From contig NC_090292.1 of NCBI RefSeq assembly GCF_037392515.1, positions 44,753,747 through 44,817,746 on the forward strand: DNA of 64,000 nt, written 5' to 3'. This DNA comes from Haliotis asinina (taxonomy: Eukaryota > Mollusca > Gastropoda > Lepetellida > Haliotidae). The notes beneath the pieces were generated by a model. The model was given only the letters and a program-made list of their open reading frames with translations, was not told where the DNA came from and did not search any database. A program made the position numbers and the translations under genes. Positions 20,204 to 32,539 of this stretch are shown piece after piece (positions within the stretch are counted from its first letter, which is position 1; each line of letters starts with the position of its first letter).

Positions 20204-21819
20204 TACACCTGGAAATTAATCAAGCAACACCCCAATTTTTTCTATTGGAGCAACTTTGAAGTGTTCTGACAATCAAAATATGCCGGGTTGATATAGTTTG
20301 ACACTTTTTTATTCAACAGACGATCTCTGACAAACAACTTAAAGGGAAAAAGTATCAAGACTTTGCTTTATTGCAACGAAATCCAAATTCTTAAAACTGT
20401 CTTAAATTCATGAAAAAATGGACACAATTTACTATTCATCCACAGACGTTGTTGTCAGGTGTATTAACACAAATGTCACATGGAAAGAAAGAACAGTCAT
20501 CTGAGAGTCTGCACACCGACTTTCATCAATATCTAGTGTGTCCTCCCTGCGCACGCACCACCGATTCCAGACGCCTCCTCATTCCTTGGATGAGTCTCCG
20601 GATCTGATTCTGGGGGATCCTGTTCCACTCCTCATGCAGGGCAGCCGTCAATTCGTTGAGATTATGGACTGGTGGGTCTCTCTGCCTCACACGACGGCCA
20701 ATAAAGTCCCACAAATGTTCAATGGGGTTGAGGTCAGGGCTCATGGCAGGCCATGGAATTCTGTCAATTGCATTTTGCCGCAAAAAATCATTTACAGCAT
20801 GCGCCCTGTGAGGTCTAGCATTGTCGTCCATAAATATGGGTCTCGTTGCCAGAGGATGGTTCTCAAAATGAGGTACCACAGCCCTGTCAAGAACCTCCTG
20901 TTGGTAACGAACACCGTTAAGGTTGCCACGGATGGTAATGATATCCAACTTGCAGTTCATGGAAATGCACCCCCATACCATAACGGAACCTCCCCCAAAG
21001 GCCACAGTCTCCTGGATGTTCCGTGGAGCCATTGCTGTGTTCCTCTGCCTCCAGACCCGAGTACGACCGTCCACCATGTGCAGCAAGAACCGGCTCTCAT
21101 CTGAGAAATGGACCTTCCTCCAAGAGGCAATGTTCCAGTGCAAACGGTCATTACACCAGGCCAGTCGGGCTGCCTTATGGGCTGGAGACAGTCTGGGTCG
21201 CTTGATTGGCCTCCTTGCCCGGTATCCTGCAGCTTTCAGACGATTCCGAACAGTCCTGTTCGAGATGGGTCTCCCTGGAAGCCACTCCTGTCTCAACCGA
21301 GAGCTCGAGTCGAAGGACCTGCGCCGTACAAGTCTCAGTAAAGCTCTGTCCTCCCGGACTGTGGTCTTCCTGGGTCTTCCTGGTCTAGGCAGGTCTTTAA
21401 CTTCATTAGTGGCCCGGTATTTTTTCAAAAGTTTTGAAATTATGGAATGATGTCGTCCGATTTGAGTCCCGATTTGTCTTAGAGACATACCAGCATTCCT
21501 CATGCCGATTATTTGCCAACGAGTGGCCTCTGATAATTTCCTACGTGCCATGACATTGAAATGAATGAAAAACCGAATGCAATCGACAACCTGCGCTTGT
21601 AAACACCCCAGGGAAAAAGTGCATTTTTCGAAAGTTGAGGTTAAAGCAATGCACGTGCGCTGTGCAAGCTTCACGCGCGTCATATCAACCCATGAAAAGC
21701 TCATGTTGTATGTCAATACATCAAAATTGAATAATCAATCATCAAAATTACTTCGTTAAACTTTGTTAAGTTTTTATGTGTCTTTGAATTTGGTGTTGCT
21801 TAATTAATTTCCATATGTA
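20204..21819 (-). mobile_element. Tc1/mariner transposon, apparently intact
   Basis: A 1,616-bp element flanked by TA duplications (20202-20203, 21820-21821). Its imperfect terminal inverted repeats begin TACACCTGGAAATTAAT on the left and, reversed, TACATATGGAAATTAAT on the right, and continue as AAGCAACACC. It encodes one uninterrupted DD34E transposase. Removing the element plus one TA restores LINE D's ORF1 frame exactly, so the insertion is clean and postdates D. Confidence 0.92.
20526..21551 (-). CDS. Tc1-family transposase (DD34E)
   Basis: A 341-residue protein, the usual Tc1 length, starting at ATG 21551 (MARRKLSEATRWQ). The frame stays open upstream to 21716 but without homology. It binds the inverted repeats, excises the element and inserts it at TA. 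The N-terminal paired-like helix-turn-helix covers LSEATRWQIIGMRNAGMSLR to ISKLLKKY, followed by a GRPRKT AT-hook-like motif. The catalytic triad is HFSDES, MDDNARPH and SPDLNPIEH, with 34 residues between the second Asp and the Glu. No stop or frameshift was seen, so it could be active. Confidence 0.93.
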   Translation of the reverse strand: MARRKLSEATRWQIIGMRNAGMSLRQIGTQIGRHHSIISKLLKKYRATNEVKDLPRPGRPRKTTVREDRALLRLVRRRSFDSSSRLRQEWLPGRPISNRTVRNRLKAAGYRARRPIKRPRLSPAHKAARLAWCNDRLHWNIASWRKVHFSDESRFLLHMVDGRTRVWRQRNTAMAPRNIQETVAFGGGSVMVWGCISMNCKLDIITIRGNLNGVRYQQEVLDRAVVPHFENHPLATRPIFMDDNARPHRAHAVNDFLRQNAIDRIPWPAMSPDLNPIEHLWDFIGRRVRQRDPPVHNLNELTAALHEEWNRIPQNQIRRLIQGMRRRLESVVRAQGGHTRY

Positions 21820-22711
21820 TAGAATGTGCAAGGAGACAGCAGTCAATTAATCTATTGCAACAACACCAGTTTGCAAATGTCATCGTTAAGGTCACTGAAC
21901 ATAAAACACTCAATTCGAGTAGAGGAATTGTGCGTGACCGAGCCCGTTGTTTGTCGGACATGTCAGTAGAGGAAATCGTTGAAGAACTTAAAGATCAAAA
22001 TGCCACGTCTGTAAAGCGTTTCACAGTCAAGAAACAAGATGGTAGAACTGTTCCAAGCAACACCTATCTGTTTACTTTTTCATTGAGCACACACCCTAAA
22101 TCATTAAAAGCTGGTTATTTCAGTATCGGAGTGGAAGTGTACATCCCGATTACACTCCGCTGTTATACATGTCAGAAGTTTGGACATGGTTCAAAATCCT
22201 GCCGAAATGTACATCGTTGTCACCGTTGCAGTGAGGATCATGAAGATGCTCACTACAGCAAAGATCCTAAATGTGTAAACTGCAGAGGTGAACAAGTACA
22301 TCAAATGCAGTCGACATCATCTTCGACCATCAGTTATTCAGCTGCTGTCTCCAGAAAACCCCCATCAGTGTTAGTTTCATGCCAAACTGATTTGACTTGG
22401 ACTAAATCCAAACAACCAATTTCTGTGCAAACTATTAATGACCAGACTACTGTGACATCAGCATCTCAGACCGTCAGCCAATCAGATCAAACGGTTGCTC
22501 AGAAAACTGTTCATCTTGATGAGAATGTTGAAATGTCGAAGGCTTGCCGGAAACGCTTAAATCGGAAACATGCATCCAAAAATCCCTCTATTGTAGAGAC
22601 GCCTGTTATAGTAGAGGTTCACAACTCCTTTGAACCCCTGGAGATGGAGGTAACTCCACCTTCAGAAAACATGCTTAGGAGTTCTCGTGAGAGGTCGCCA
22701 ATACAACCACC

Positions 22712-25205
22712 ATGAGACAAAATCCTAAAGTAATACAGTGGAATTGCAGAGGCCTTAAGACCAATTATGATGATCTACAATTATTATCTTATTAGACTTT
22801 GAACCATCAGCCTTTAGTTTACAGGAGACATACCTGAAAAATACAGACAAATTTGATCTTCGTCAGTACAATTCATTTCATTCGTTTTCACCTCCAGGTG
22901 AGAAAGCCAATGGTGGCGCTTCCATCTAGGTGAGGCAGGGTGTGATACATAAACCTGTTCCTCTCCAAAGCAATCTTCAGGCCATTGCTGTCCGCCTCTC
23001 TTTGCAAATAACATTTACGCTTTGTTCACTGTACATTTCTCCATCTTCGGCTCTTCAACAGTCCGATCTTCAGGATCTCTACGATCAGCTTCCCCAACCC
23101 TGTATTATCATGGGTGATCTTAACGGACACAGCTAACAATAAAGGCAAAATCCTCGAAGACTTCATTTCTAATAATAATTTATGCATATTTAATGATGGA
23201 TCAGCCACTTATTTACATTCTGGTTTGGGAACCTATTCTGCACTTGATCTGTCTCTGACAGATCCCAATATTTATAACGAATTTGAATGGTCAGTCCATG
23301 ATGACCTGTGTGGAAGTGACCATTTCCCCACAATACTTTCTGCTATAACCCGATTGATGACCCACCTGCAACAAGGTGGAATTTTAGTAAGGCCATTTGG
23401 ACAATTTTTGAAACGATGTGTACTGACAACTTGAAATATGAGTTTGTTTCCTCTGCTCAGGATCCAATTCAGTTATTTTCTGATAAACTGAAAATTATTG
23501 CTGATGAAACTATACCTAGGTCCTCTGCAATTCCACATATTCGTAAACCATGGTTTAATCGGGACTATAAACAAGCCAGAAAGAGTAGGAAGAAGGCAGA
23601 AAAATATTTTCGCCGACATCCTACAGTACATAATTTAGGTAAAGTTAAAATTTTAAATGCCAAGGCTCGACGTGCTTTTAACCAAATAAGCGTCAGTCTT
23701 GGTGAAAGTATGTTTCCCACATTAATTCACGCACACCGATGTCAAAGGTGTGGAACATGATTCGACGCATAAAAGGCAAAGGCTCAAAATCTGCTGTCCA
23801 CTATTTGAAGGAGGGTGATAATTTATTGACGGAAAAAGATGACATTGCAAATAAGCTTGGCGAAACACTTGCCAAGCATTCCTCTTCATCCAACTATGCA
23901 ACGGAGTGTCAGAAACATAAGGCAGAACAGGAGAAGATAACAATTAATTTTAACTCAGACAATGGTGAAGACTACAATGAACTATTTTCACTACATGAGC
24001 TACGAACTGCCCTTGAGCAAGCTCATGATACAGCAACAGGGGCTGATAATATACACTATCAGCTCTTGAAACATTTACCTGAATCATGTTTGGGAACACT
24101 TTTGAATATATTTGATACAATATGGACAACAGGGAATTTCCCAACTTCGTGGCGTAATGCCATTGTAGTCCCTATTCCAAAACCTGACCGGGATCATTCT
24201 GATCCATCTAATTACAGACCAATCTCTTTAACGAGTTGTGTCTGTAAAACCATGGAACGAATGATAAACAATAGATTAACTTGGTATCTTGAAACCAATA
24301 ACCTTCTAACAAATATTCAGTGTGGTTTCAGGAAGAATCGTAGTACCATTGATCACTTGGTACGCCTATAATCCTTTGTGAAAAATGCAATAATAAATAA
24401 GCAACATGCAGTATCAATATTCTTTGATCTCGAGAAAGCGTATGATACCACCTGGAAACATGGCATTTTGAAGGATTTACATGATTTGGGGTTGAGGGGT
24501 CGTTTACCTCTTTTTATATCTCAGTTTTTAAAAGATAGGCTATTTCTAGTCCGGATGGGCTCAACTCTGTCTGACCATTACAATCTGGATCAGGGTGTTC
24601 ACCAAGGCAGTATCTTATCTGTCACACTTTTTAGCATCAAGATCAACAGTTTGTCCAAAGTTTTAAACGATTCAATTGATGGATCGTTATTTGTGGATGA
24701 TTTTAATATTTCTTGCCGTGGTAAAAATATGCATACTATTGAACGGCAACTGCAGTTGTGTTTAAACAAGATAGATAAATGGTGTCTTGAAAACAGCTTT
24801 AAATTTTCTAAAACCAAGACTAATTGTATACATTTTTGTAGAAAAATATAAACCGCATAACGATCCTGAACTGTTTCTAAATGGATCTCCCATAAAAGTT
24901 GTAAAGGAGGCCAAGTTCTTGTGATTAATTTTTGACTCACATTTAACGTTTCTACGTTCTACGTTCTGTGTATGGTGGAGCCTGTAAAAGCAACCTAAAA
25001 CTTTTAGATTCTGTTCACCATCAAGGTCTAAGACTCTGTCTTGGCTCCTTTCGAACTTCACCTGTTGACAGCCTGTACGTTGAGGCCGATGAGCCATCTC
25101 TTGAGCAGCGACGTATCAAATTAGCTTTACAGTAACAAAATTATATTCCAGTGAGTCAAACCCTGCATATAACTGTGTTTTCAGTTCTCTGTGTGAGGAT
25201 TTATA
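22712..25205 (+). pseudogene. LINE D ORF2, endonuclease and RT (broken, BEL-interrupted)
   Basis: Begins at ATG 22712 within the ATGA overlap with ORF1, giving MRQNPKVIQWNCRGL, so D keeps a canonical start. A frameshift follows near 22790. Endonuclease motifs include GDLNG (23113) and GSDHFPT. A deletion near 23130 removed a few residues. RT covers 23739-24851 with FFDLEKAYD, a HQGSILS form of the usual PQGS, and FVDD. A stop at 24371 and a frameshift at 24850 break it, and a deletion near 24950 removes part of the thumb. The gene continues at 31717 after the BEL element. Confidence 0.82.
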
Positions 25206-25210
25206 CAATA

Positions 25211-25686
25211 TGTTCAAACGAACTACTAAATTTTTCTCCAAAAACAACTCAGGATGATAACATTTATAACCTAAGACGATAAAAAATGATATAACTTGAA
25301 CTCAACAAACTAAATGTGAATGACTCTTACTTTTCAAACTAAATTTTGAGAATTTCCTATATGTTAAATGACTTCTGCTAAACTAATGGCCTGAACGAAT
25401 ATTTCAGGTTATGCAGATTTGAATTATATCTGCTAAACTCCACAGAGTGTATAAAAAATCTAATCACTAACGGCAAAACCTAACCCTGAGCCACACAAGC
25501 TAGCCCAACCAATCCCGACAACCCACGTGGTCCGCTCACCCCAGCCTAGCAAGCAGCACGTGAATCCTGCTTTTTGTCATGATGATGTGTTTTGATGTGG
25601 TGTTTCTTGTCTATGAACACTTACTGTGTTGCGTTTTCAAGCCAAATTTTGCATGTCAAGGAACAAAAAACGTAATCTTCACAACA
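25211..25686 (-). repeat. BEL left LTR (3' LTR in element sense)
   Basis: 476 bp, TG...CA ends, matching 31237-31711 almost throughout. In element sense it follows the purine tract at 25687-25697. Confidence 0.93.
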
Positions 25687-25697
25687 TACCCCCTTCC
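25687..25697 (-). promoter_or_regulatory. BEL polypurine tract
   Basis: On the minus strand GGAAGGGGGTA lies immediately before the LTR, the normal place for the plus-strand primer. Confidence 0.75.
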
Positions 25698-25818
25698 ATG
25701 ATAGAACTGTCTATCATTTAAACAAAACAAAAACAACAACAATGTTTCACACAAAAAGCAGATTATTTACAGACGACTATTTACACATGTAACTATCCTG
25801 GGAAGCAAAGTCTGAGAA

Positions 25819-28800
25819 CTAATCCAGAGTCCATTCCAATGGACAAATCTTTGTTACAGGTCTTGTCAATCGGGATTTCCCAACTTGTAGGACCACAACT
25901 CTCACATGACCATCTTTACCAGGAAACACCTGAAGAACTTTTCCTAACGGCCATGAACCACGTGGAGTATCTGCTGAAACAACGAGGACAATATCATTCA
26001 CTGCAATATCCTTGCTGGATGACACCCATTTCTTTCTGACTCCAAGAGATGGAAGTCATTCCCTTATCCACCGTTTCCAAAAATGGCGGATGAGTTCCTG
26101 AACCCGTCTCCATCTCTTCTTGGGATTGAATGACTCATCATCCAGAGATGGTGCAAAAACACCTCCAACTTGTCCAATCAAGAAATGATTGGGTGTCAGG
26201 GGTATCTCATCAGCAGGGTGTGCAGACTGATAAGTGAGTGGTCTGGAATTTAAAAGAGATTCAACTCCCACAAAAGTTGTTACCAGTTCCTCATCTGTAA
26301 CGTCACTCTTTGTCAAAATAGCAAACATTGCCCGTTTAGCTGATTTGATGAGTGACTCAAACACTCCTCCAAAATGGGGTGCATGAGGAGGATTAAATCT
26401 CCAAACCACTCCAGATTTTGCCAACGAAGTTTGAACTTTATCTTGATCTATTTGACCAAGAACATCTTTCAGTTCTTTGGATGCTGCCACAAAATTTGTG
26501 CCATTGTCTGACACCATTTAACTTGGCATACCTCGTCTGGATGCCATCCGAAAGAATGCATTTAGGAATGAATTGGTATCAAGACCATACGCCATTTCCA
26601 AGTGTACGGCACGTGTTGACATGCACGTGAACAGACACAGATAGCGTTTTTGACGCTTTTTCGACCGACCTTGTACTGTCACAAATGGTCCTGCATAATC
26701 AACAGCAGATTGATCAAAGGCCCTCAACGAATATTTCACACGGACAGCAGGTAATGGTGCCATGATTTGAGAAGATGGTTTGGCTTTGCGACGGACACAT
26801 ACGGCGCACTCTCTCTCCCAACTTCTAATTTCCTCTCGGGCAGAAGGAATCCAGTATTTAGAAGACAGAGCTGCTAATGTACTGTTTGTGCCCATGTGAT
26901 GACACTTCTCATGAAACCATTTGACTAAGAGCCCTGTTACCATGTACTTTCGAGGAAGTATTACAGGACATCTGGCATCATATGGGAGGTCAGCATAAGC
27001 TAAACGTCCAGCTGATCTCATTAGCCCATCCTCATCTAAGAAAGGCTGTAGTGCTGCAATTTTACTAGAGCTAGCAAGTTTCCTTTTCGATGCCAAAGCA
27101 GCATAGTCATCAGGAAAGCCTTTCCTCTGGGCATCAACAATGAGATGTGTTACAACATCATCCATCTCCTCAACCTCAAGCTCACCTTTTTTCTGTAGTG
27201 AATGTGGTTTCCGGGCGTTATTGATGAACCGATAGACCCATGCCATGATTCGGCATAACTTTGACCAATCAGAAAACCAGGATGGATCTAACTTGAAATC
27301 GGCAAGTTGCATTGCATTGGCCCACAATGAGGTCTGTTTCAACTGTAACATTGGTTTTGATGAACACACCTCGGGCTGAGGTGGCCATTCATTTTCATCA
27401 TGAGTTAAAAACTCAGGACCGTGTAACCAGCATTTTTCTTTCAGCATGTGTGCAGAAACTCCTCTTGTAAGCATGTCTGCAGAATTCATAGCAGATGGTA
27501 TGTACAGCCATTGACCTGGACATGAATGCTGATGTATGTATCCCACACGATTCGCCACAAATGGCTTAAACACACGACTTTGGTTCCGAATCCACCACAA
27601 GACATTTTGGCTGTCTGACCAAAATGTTGTGCACTGAATCGATGCACCTAAGGCATTCAGAACTGCCGTCACCAGTTTCACACCTAGCACTGCTGCCATC
27701 AGCTCTAATCTTGGGATGCTCACCGATTTCAATGGTGCAACCATGCTTTTTGATGCAACGGGAGAGACTGACTTTTCATCATTCTGGGTAGTACTAAGGT
27801 ATATGACGGCCCCATACGCTCCTTCAGAAACATGCAGTTTTGCATCAGAGGGCAGACTGGGAACATTGATGCATCTCTGGAAGCGCAACAATTCCAACAC
27901 TTTAAGTTCGGATAGCCATTCAAAACAACTGCTTTCAATTTCAGGACTCAACCTTTCATCCCAGGCTACTCCAGATAGCCACATCTTTTGCATGATCATC
28001 TTTCCCCTAATGGTGAAAGGCGCTAAAAACCCAAGGGGATCAAAGATCTTGGCAATCTCACTGAGAAATGTACGTTTGGTAAATAGTGATGGAAGGTGTA
28101 TTTTCTCCTTTCCAAAAACGAAATTCATCCAACTCTGCATTCCACATTAGACCAAGAGCCTTAACCGAAGGGAGGTCTTGTAGACTAACATCAATCTTGG
28201 AAGATCTATCATCAGGAGGAATGATTTTCAGCAGTTCAGCAGAATTTGACAGCCATTTGTGGGCATGCATGCCCGCTGAATTCCAAAGTGCCCTTAGATC
28301 TTTGTATAATTCAATGCCCTCTTGTACAGTTTGTACAGAGTCAATGGTGTCATCCATGTATGTAGATTTCAAAATGGTTTCAGAAGCTAATGGATGTTCA
28401 TCAGTTGAACGTCTTGCATGTTCTTGGGTTACATATTGTGCAAGAAAAGGAGAACAGTTCATACCAAATACACCCCTGTTGAACTTAAACACCTCTGGTT
28501 CTTTTGATTGATCCAACGATCGCCATAAAAACCTCAAACAACTTCGATCTTCTGGAGCAATACCAATTTGCAGGTACATCTCTGCAATATCACAGATGAT
28601 CGTCACAGGGTATTTTCTGAACCGAAGTAATATATCAAAGACATCATTTTGGAGTTTGGGGCCTTGGAAGACGAGATCATTCAACGAGACACCACAGCTC
28701 TTAGCTGAAGCATCAAACACTATCCTAATCTTTGTTGTTTGTCGATCGAGTTTGACAACTGGGAAATGGGGTAGGTACCATGTACCAGCAATGGTTTCAT

Positions 28801-30091
28801 CATCTGTCACCTTAGATATGTAACCTTTCTGCAAGTACTGTTGTATGACTTCATCATAACCTTTTCCAAGAGCATCATTCTTTAAGAGTTTCTTTTCTAC
28901 ATTTTTCAGTCTATTTAACGCCATATCACGACTGTTTGGCAAACTACTTTTATCACCTTTTCAAGGTATTTGGACTTCATATCTGGAATTTGTGTACGTC
29001 AGTGATGCTTGAACTTTATCAAGTGCACACCTATCATCAGCAGACATTGGTAACACTGTTTGGGAAGGAATGTTTTCAACATCCCAAAATTTCTGCAACA
29101 GATTATCCAGGTTATCATCTGAACTGGAGTATCCTGAAATTGAGCTAGCAAAGAAAGATTGACTACACTGGATGTCATTGCAAACACCTGACACGTTTCC
29201 CACACAAGTCCAACCCAAAGGCGTTTTTCTGGCAACTGGCTCTCCAGGAAGACCAACAATTTCATGGATAGATGAATGGAGCTCTATATAATCCATGCCA
29301 ATCAGTAAATCAACTATAGGACGACGACTTACTTTTGGAAATGGCACTCCTTTTAGATGAGACCATTTGTGTCTGTATAACTGCCAATCAATGACTGACA
29401 TTTTACCTGTAACCTTCGTAGTGGTCAAAGCCTCCATTGTTGTATCTACTGATCCATCAGTGCTCTCCAAACCCATTGTCACCAACTTTGTGTCAAATGT
29501 TCTGGTCATGTTGTTTAGAACATTGACAGATATCCTTTCAGACTGGCCCTCTAAACCAAGTTCAAATGCAACATCTTCATTTATGTATGAGCAAGTGCTC
29601 GCATCATCAAGAAGAGCATTTACCATAATTCTACGCTCTCCATTTTTGAGTATGACTGGAATGGTTCTAAGAGCAGAATAGAAAGATTCCCTGGAGGTGG
29701 ACATCGTAGTTTGTGATGTTCTATTGACTGATGTTCTATTTGGCACCTGAACTTTCAATGTTGCATCAGGTTTGTGTACATGCAGTAATTGGTGATGATT
29801 TGCATTACACCCATTAATGTCACATTTACTGAACCTTTTACATGACTTACCTTGGTGGCCAAAACAAAGACATCTAAAACAGAGTCTTAACTCTTTTGCC
29901 CTTTGCCATCTCTTTTCAACTTCAAGTGATATAAAGTTGCGGCATTTCCAAATACCATGTCCTAATTCATGACAGAAGGCACAACCTTTAGATGTACTTC
30001 CACTCTGCATGCCAAAATACATTTCGGATTTAGAGCGGCGATTTTCAGAACCACTGTTAACTGAAACACCATGTTTAGCTTCAGAGGCCAT
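25819..30091 (-). pseudogene. BEL pol: protease, RT, RNase H, integrase (broken)
   Basis: In element order: two CCHC knuckles (CAFCHELGHGIWKC, CFRCLCFGHQGKSC), an aspartic protease of the DUF1758 type (NALLDDASTCSYI), RT with the YMDD box (STYMDDTID), and RNase H remnants (FWSDSQN). The integrase has an HHCC-like zinc region (HEKCHHMG...CAVC) and catalytic VDYAGPF, VSDNGTNF and GVFESLIKSAKR. A DUF5641 tail (DIVLVVSADTPRGSWPLGKV) completes it. Breaks: TGA after YEVQIP (about 28958), a one-base expansion of a T run near 28110, TAA before VSDNGTNF (26518-26520) and TGA near 26056. The homologous frame continues past each break. The enzymes would have made and integrated cDNA; this copy cannot. 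Confidence 0.9.
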
Positions 30092-30112
30092 TGTCAGAAA
30101 TTCAGCTTCTTT

Positions 30113-31143
30113 CTATACCCAATCTCTCAAACATTCTACTGATTCTTGCCGTTCATGCTCATACACCCATCTCTTGTAATGGGTAATCATACTTTCAGTC
30201 ATTTTGCTTAACAACAATGCATAGAGGCAACCATCACCAAGTTCCTCAACTTTATCAGCCTCACGCAAGTTGATAACAGCGAGATCAAGCATATCTGAAA
30301 ATTTATCTAAATCTTTAGAATTTTCCGGTCGCAAGGGCCTAAAATTTCGAATCTCCTCCCATATTTACGATCAAGTCGTTCGAGAGCGACGTCATATGCA
30401 GTTGCAGAATGACCTAATTTGGCAACAAGTTGAGCAGCAGAACCACCAAGATACTGCTTTAATTGCAATAATTTATATTCATTCGTAGCTGGGGCACGAT
30501 CCACACATGCCATAAAGGCTGCTTTCCATCCTTCATACAATTTGACATCACCCGTGAACACTGGTATTGTGACTCTTTTCAATTGCCTCCACATGTCCTC
30601 CCCAAGATCATGTTTCATGGAAGGCAAACTACTAAAAGTAGGAGGAAGTGCAGTTACAGAGTGCACACTACACGCCTCTGCCTGTTCACCTGGCTTGTCT
30701 GCAATTGATACATTATGGTCTACCTTTTTTCTATGATCAACTTTTGGCTTCTCAGATTTGAACAACCTAGACAAACCAGACTTACTACTTCTTGTTGAAG
30801 TGGTATCAGAACAATTTCGAAGAAAAGAGTTGGCTTGCCGAATAACAGCATGTATGTCCTCTTCAACTTCATCTAACTCATTTGACAACTTTTGAAAACT
30901 GTCATCATTTTTTGAATTCTTGTAAATCTGACACATGTCAGCTATAAGACCAACTAATTTGGCCTGTAAAGACGAAACCTCATCAACCGTGTCCCTAACA
31001 ACCTTTTTGTTCAAAGGTTCAATCTCCAACAAACTAACTAGCTTGTTTTTAGATTTTGTCAAAGCTGATTTGGACACAGCCTTTTTCTTTTTCAAACTGA
31101 CAAGTTTCTTGTCTAAATCAACCAAATCACTCGACTGTGACAT
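30113..31143 (-). pseudogene. BEL gag (DUF1759-type), broken
   Basis: Starts at ATG 31143 (MSQSSDLVDLDKKL) with a coiled-coil-like, Lys/Leu-rich N-terminus. The conserved gag core follows, with VTIPVFTGDVKLYEGWKAAF and LLQLKQYLGGSAAQLV, as in Pao-type gag. A frameshift near 30330 and a TAG at 30113-30115 separate it from pol, whose frame continues directly. Gag would form the particle around element RNA. Confidence 0.85.
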
Positions 31144-31216
31144 GTTTCTAACGTTTGCCTACTTTGTGGAAAATATGTAATGACAAAACTGTAAACTCGA
31201 AACTAACTAAAGAATC

Positions 31217-31234
31217 AACCACGCTCTGCTACCA
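31217..31234 (-). promoter_or_regulatory. BEL primer-binding site
   Basis: In element sense TGGTAGCAGAGC follows the 5' LTR after a two-base AT spacer. It starts with the TGG expected to pair with a tRNA CCA end. The tRNA identity was not determined. Confidence 0.7.
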
Positions 31235-31236
31235 AT

Positions 31237-31711
31237 TGTTCAAACGAACTACTAAATTTTTCTCCAAACACAACTCATAATGATAACATTTATAACCTAA
31301 GACGATAAAAAATGATATAACTTGAACTCAACAAACTAAATGTGAATGACTCTTACTTTTCAAACTAAATATGAGAATTTCCTATATGTTAAATGACTTC
31401 TGCTAAACTAATGGCCTGAACGAATATTTCAGGCTATGCAGATTTGAATTATATCTTCTAAACTCCACAGAGTGTATAAAAAATCTAATCACTAACGGCA
31501 AAACCTAACCCTGAGCCACACAAGCTAGCCCAACCAATCCCGACAACCCACGTGGTCCGCTCACCCCAGCCTAGCAAGCAGCACGTGAATCCTGCTTTTT
31601 GTCATGATGATGTGTTTTGATGTGGTGTTTCTTGTCTATGAACACTTACTGTGTTGCGTTTTCAAGCCAAATTTTGCATGTCAAGGAACAAAAAACGTAA
31701 TCTTCAGAACA
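31237..31711 (-). repeat. BEL right LTR (5' LTR in element sense)
   Basis: 475 bp, starts TGTTCAAACG on the plus strand and ends AGAACA. It is nearly identical to 25211-25686, which indicates a fairly recent insertion. Confidence 0.93.
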
Positions 31712-31716
31712 CAATA

Positions 31717-32396
31717 TGAAATCTTCGCTTGTACCGCCTCTTGGTTTAAGAATTAAACCATTTCTTGCTGCTGCCGGCATTGAGCTGGAAAAATGTGGCT
31801 CCTTCCCGTCTTCTTTCTTCTCCTCCTTGGCAGTTGGTTAGGCCCCAAGTGGACCTAACACTGACCACTTTTAAAAAATCAGAAACTAATGAATTACAGT
31901 ATAAACAAGAATATAATGAATTGAAACATAAATGTAACAATTATAAATCCTTATTTACAGATGGGTCCAAGGACGGTGGCGCAGTAGCTTGTGTCACTGT
32001 CATTGGATCCAGAACAATATCTTCTAGAATACCAGACAGCAGTTCTACTTTTACAGCTGAGGCTAACGCCGTCTTAACAGCTCTTACATATATATTCAAA
32101 GACGCCATAAACATAAACAATATATAATCTATTCCGACTCTCTTTCTTGCCTTCAGGCGACTAAAAATCTTTCTTGTAAACATCCACTTTTAATTGACAT
32201 TATTGAATGATATAATGATCTTGCTCTGGCCAATACGACATCGTCTTCTGTTGGTTACCCAGCCACGTTGGCAGCACTCAACAAATCTGTGACACCACTT
32301 CTTATTCCTTATTCTGACTAAAAAGCTAGCATTAGAGCTTGCACTCGTGATCTGATGAAGAAGAAATGGGACACCCAAGCAGGTATAAACACAATT
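31717..32396 (+). pseudogene. LINE D ORF2 remainder (RNase H region)
   Basis: Resumes LINE D directly after the BEL target duplication. It encodes the segment before RNase H (SSPPWQLVRPQVDLTLTTF), then TDGSKDGGAVAC and FTAEANA, followed by a frameshift near 32095, a SDSLSC-like stretch and a WLPSHV-like stretch. A deletion joins the latter to AALNKSVTPL. Homology ends in the C-terminal linker at about 32396, and no 3' UTR follows. Confidence 0.82.
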
Positions 32397-32539
32397 TAAT
32401 TCTGAACTCACAAAAGTCCAGAAACTCTCAGCACTGTGGCCACTCTCTCACAAGGGATTTGGAAAAATTAAACAGGCAGCTGTTATGTATAGGTGCTAAT
32501 GATGAAAAAATGAAAACAAAAATTCGAAAACCCAAAATG

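Larger units (their letters stand above)
19977..22715 (+). pseudogene. LINE D ORF1, split by a Tc1 transposon
   Basis: Starts at ATG 19977 (MNQLHSGSARND). A one-base shift with stops near 20069 precedes the segment LKLNPFLISKTIQSICGEVK, the equivalent of C's LNPFAVSKGIQ region. The Tc1 insertion follows (20204-21819), with the frame resuming at once at 21822 with ECARRQQSINLL. Downstream come a first knuckle CYTCQKFGHGSKSC and a diverged CHRCSEDH/CVNCRGEQ pair, then a Ser/Thr/Gln-rich tail ending IQPP. Its TGA (22713-22715) overlaps the ORF2 ATG as ATGA. Apart from the Tc1 insertion and one frameshift it is well preserved. Confidence 0.8.
19373..25210 (+). mobile_element. LINE copy D, left segment (divergent subfamily)
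   Basis: Plus-strand LINE beginning with an HDV-like ribozyme at 19373, inside LINE M. ORF1 and ORF2 are related to but clearly diverged from C and E; copy N (48286-49325) belongs to the same subfamily. ORF1 is split by a Tc1 element (20204-21819) and ORF2 by a BEL/Pao element (25211-31711). D resumes at 31717 and fades out at about 32396 without a 3' UTR. Confidence 0.85.
25211..31711 (-). mobile_element. BEL/Pao LTR retrotransposon, decayed
   Basis: A 6,501-bp element on the minus strand, flanked by the 5-bp duplication CAATA (25206-25210, 31712-31716). LTRs lie at both ends, with a tRNA-type primer site beside the right LTR and a purine tract beside the left one. The gag-pol region runs right to left: gag, knuckles, protease, RT, RNase H, integrase and C-terminal domain. 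At least four in-frame stops and two frameshifts break it, yet the LTRs differ at only about eight positions by eye. It lies inside LINE D's ORF2. Confidence 0.92.

Noticed and set aside
20538..21450. Plus-strand ORFs of 175-188 codons
   Set aside because: Antisense shadows of the Tc1 transposase, which has all catalytic motifs on the minus strand.
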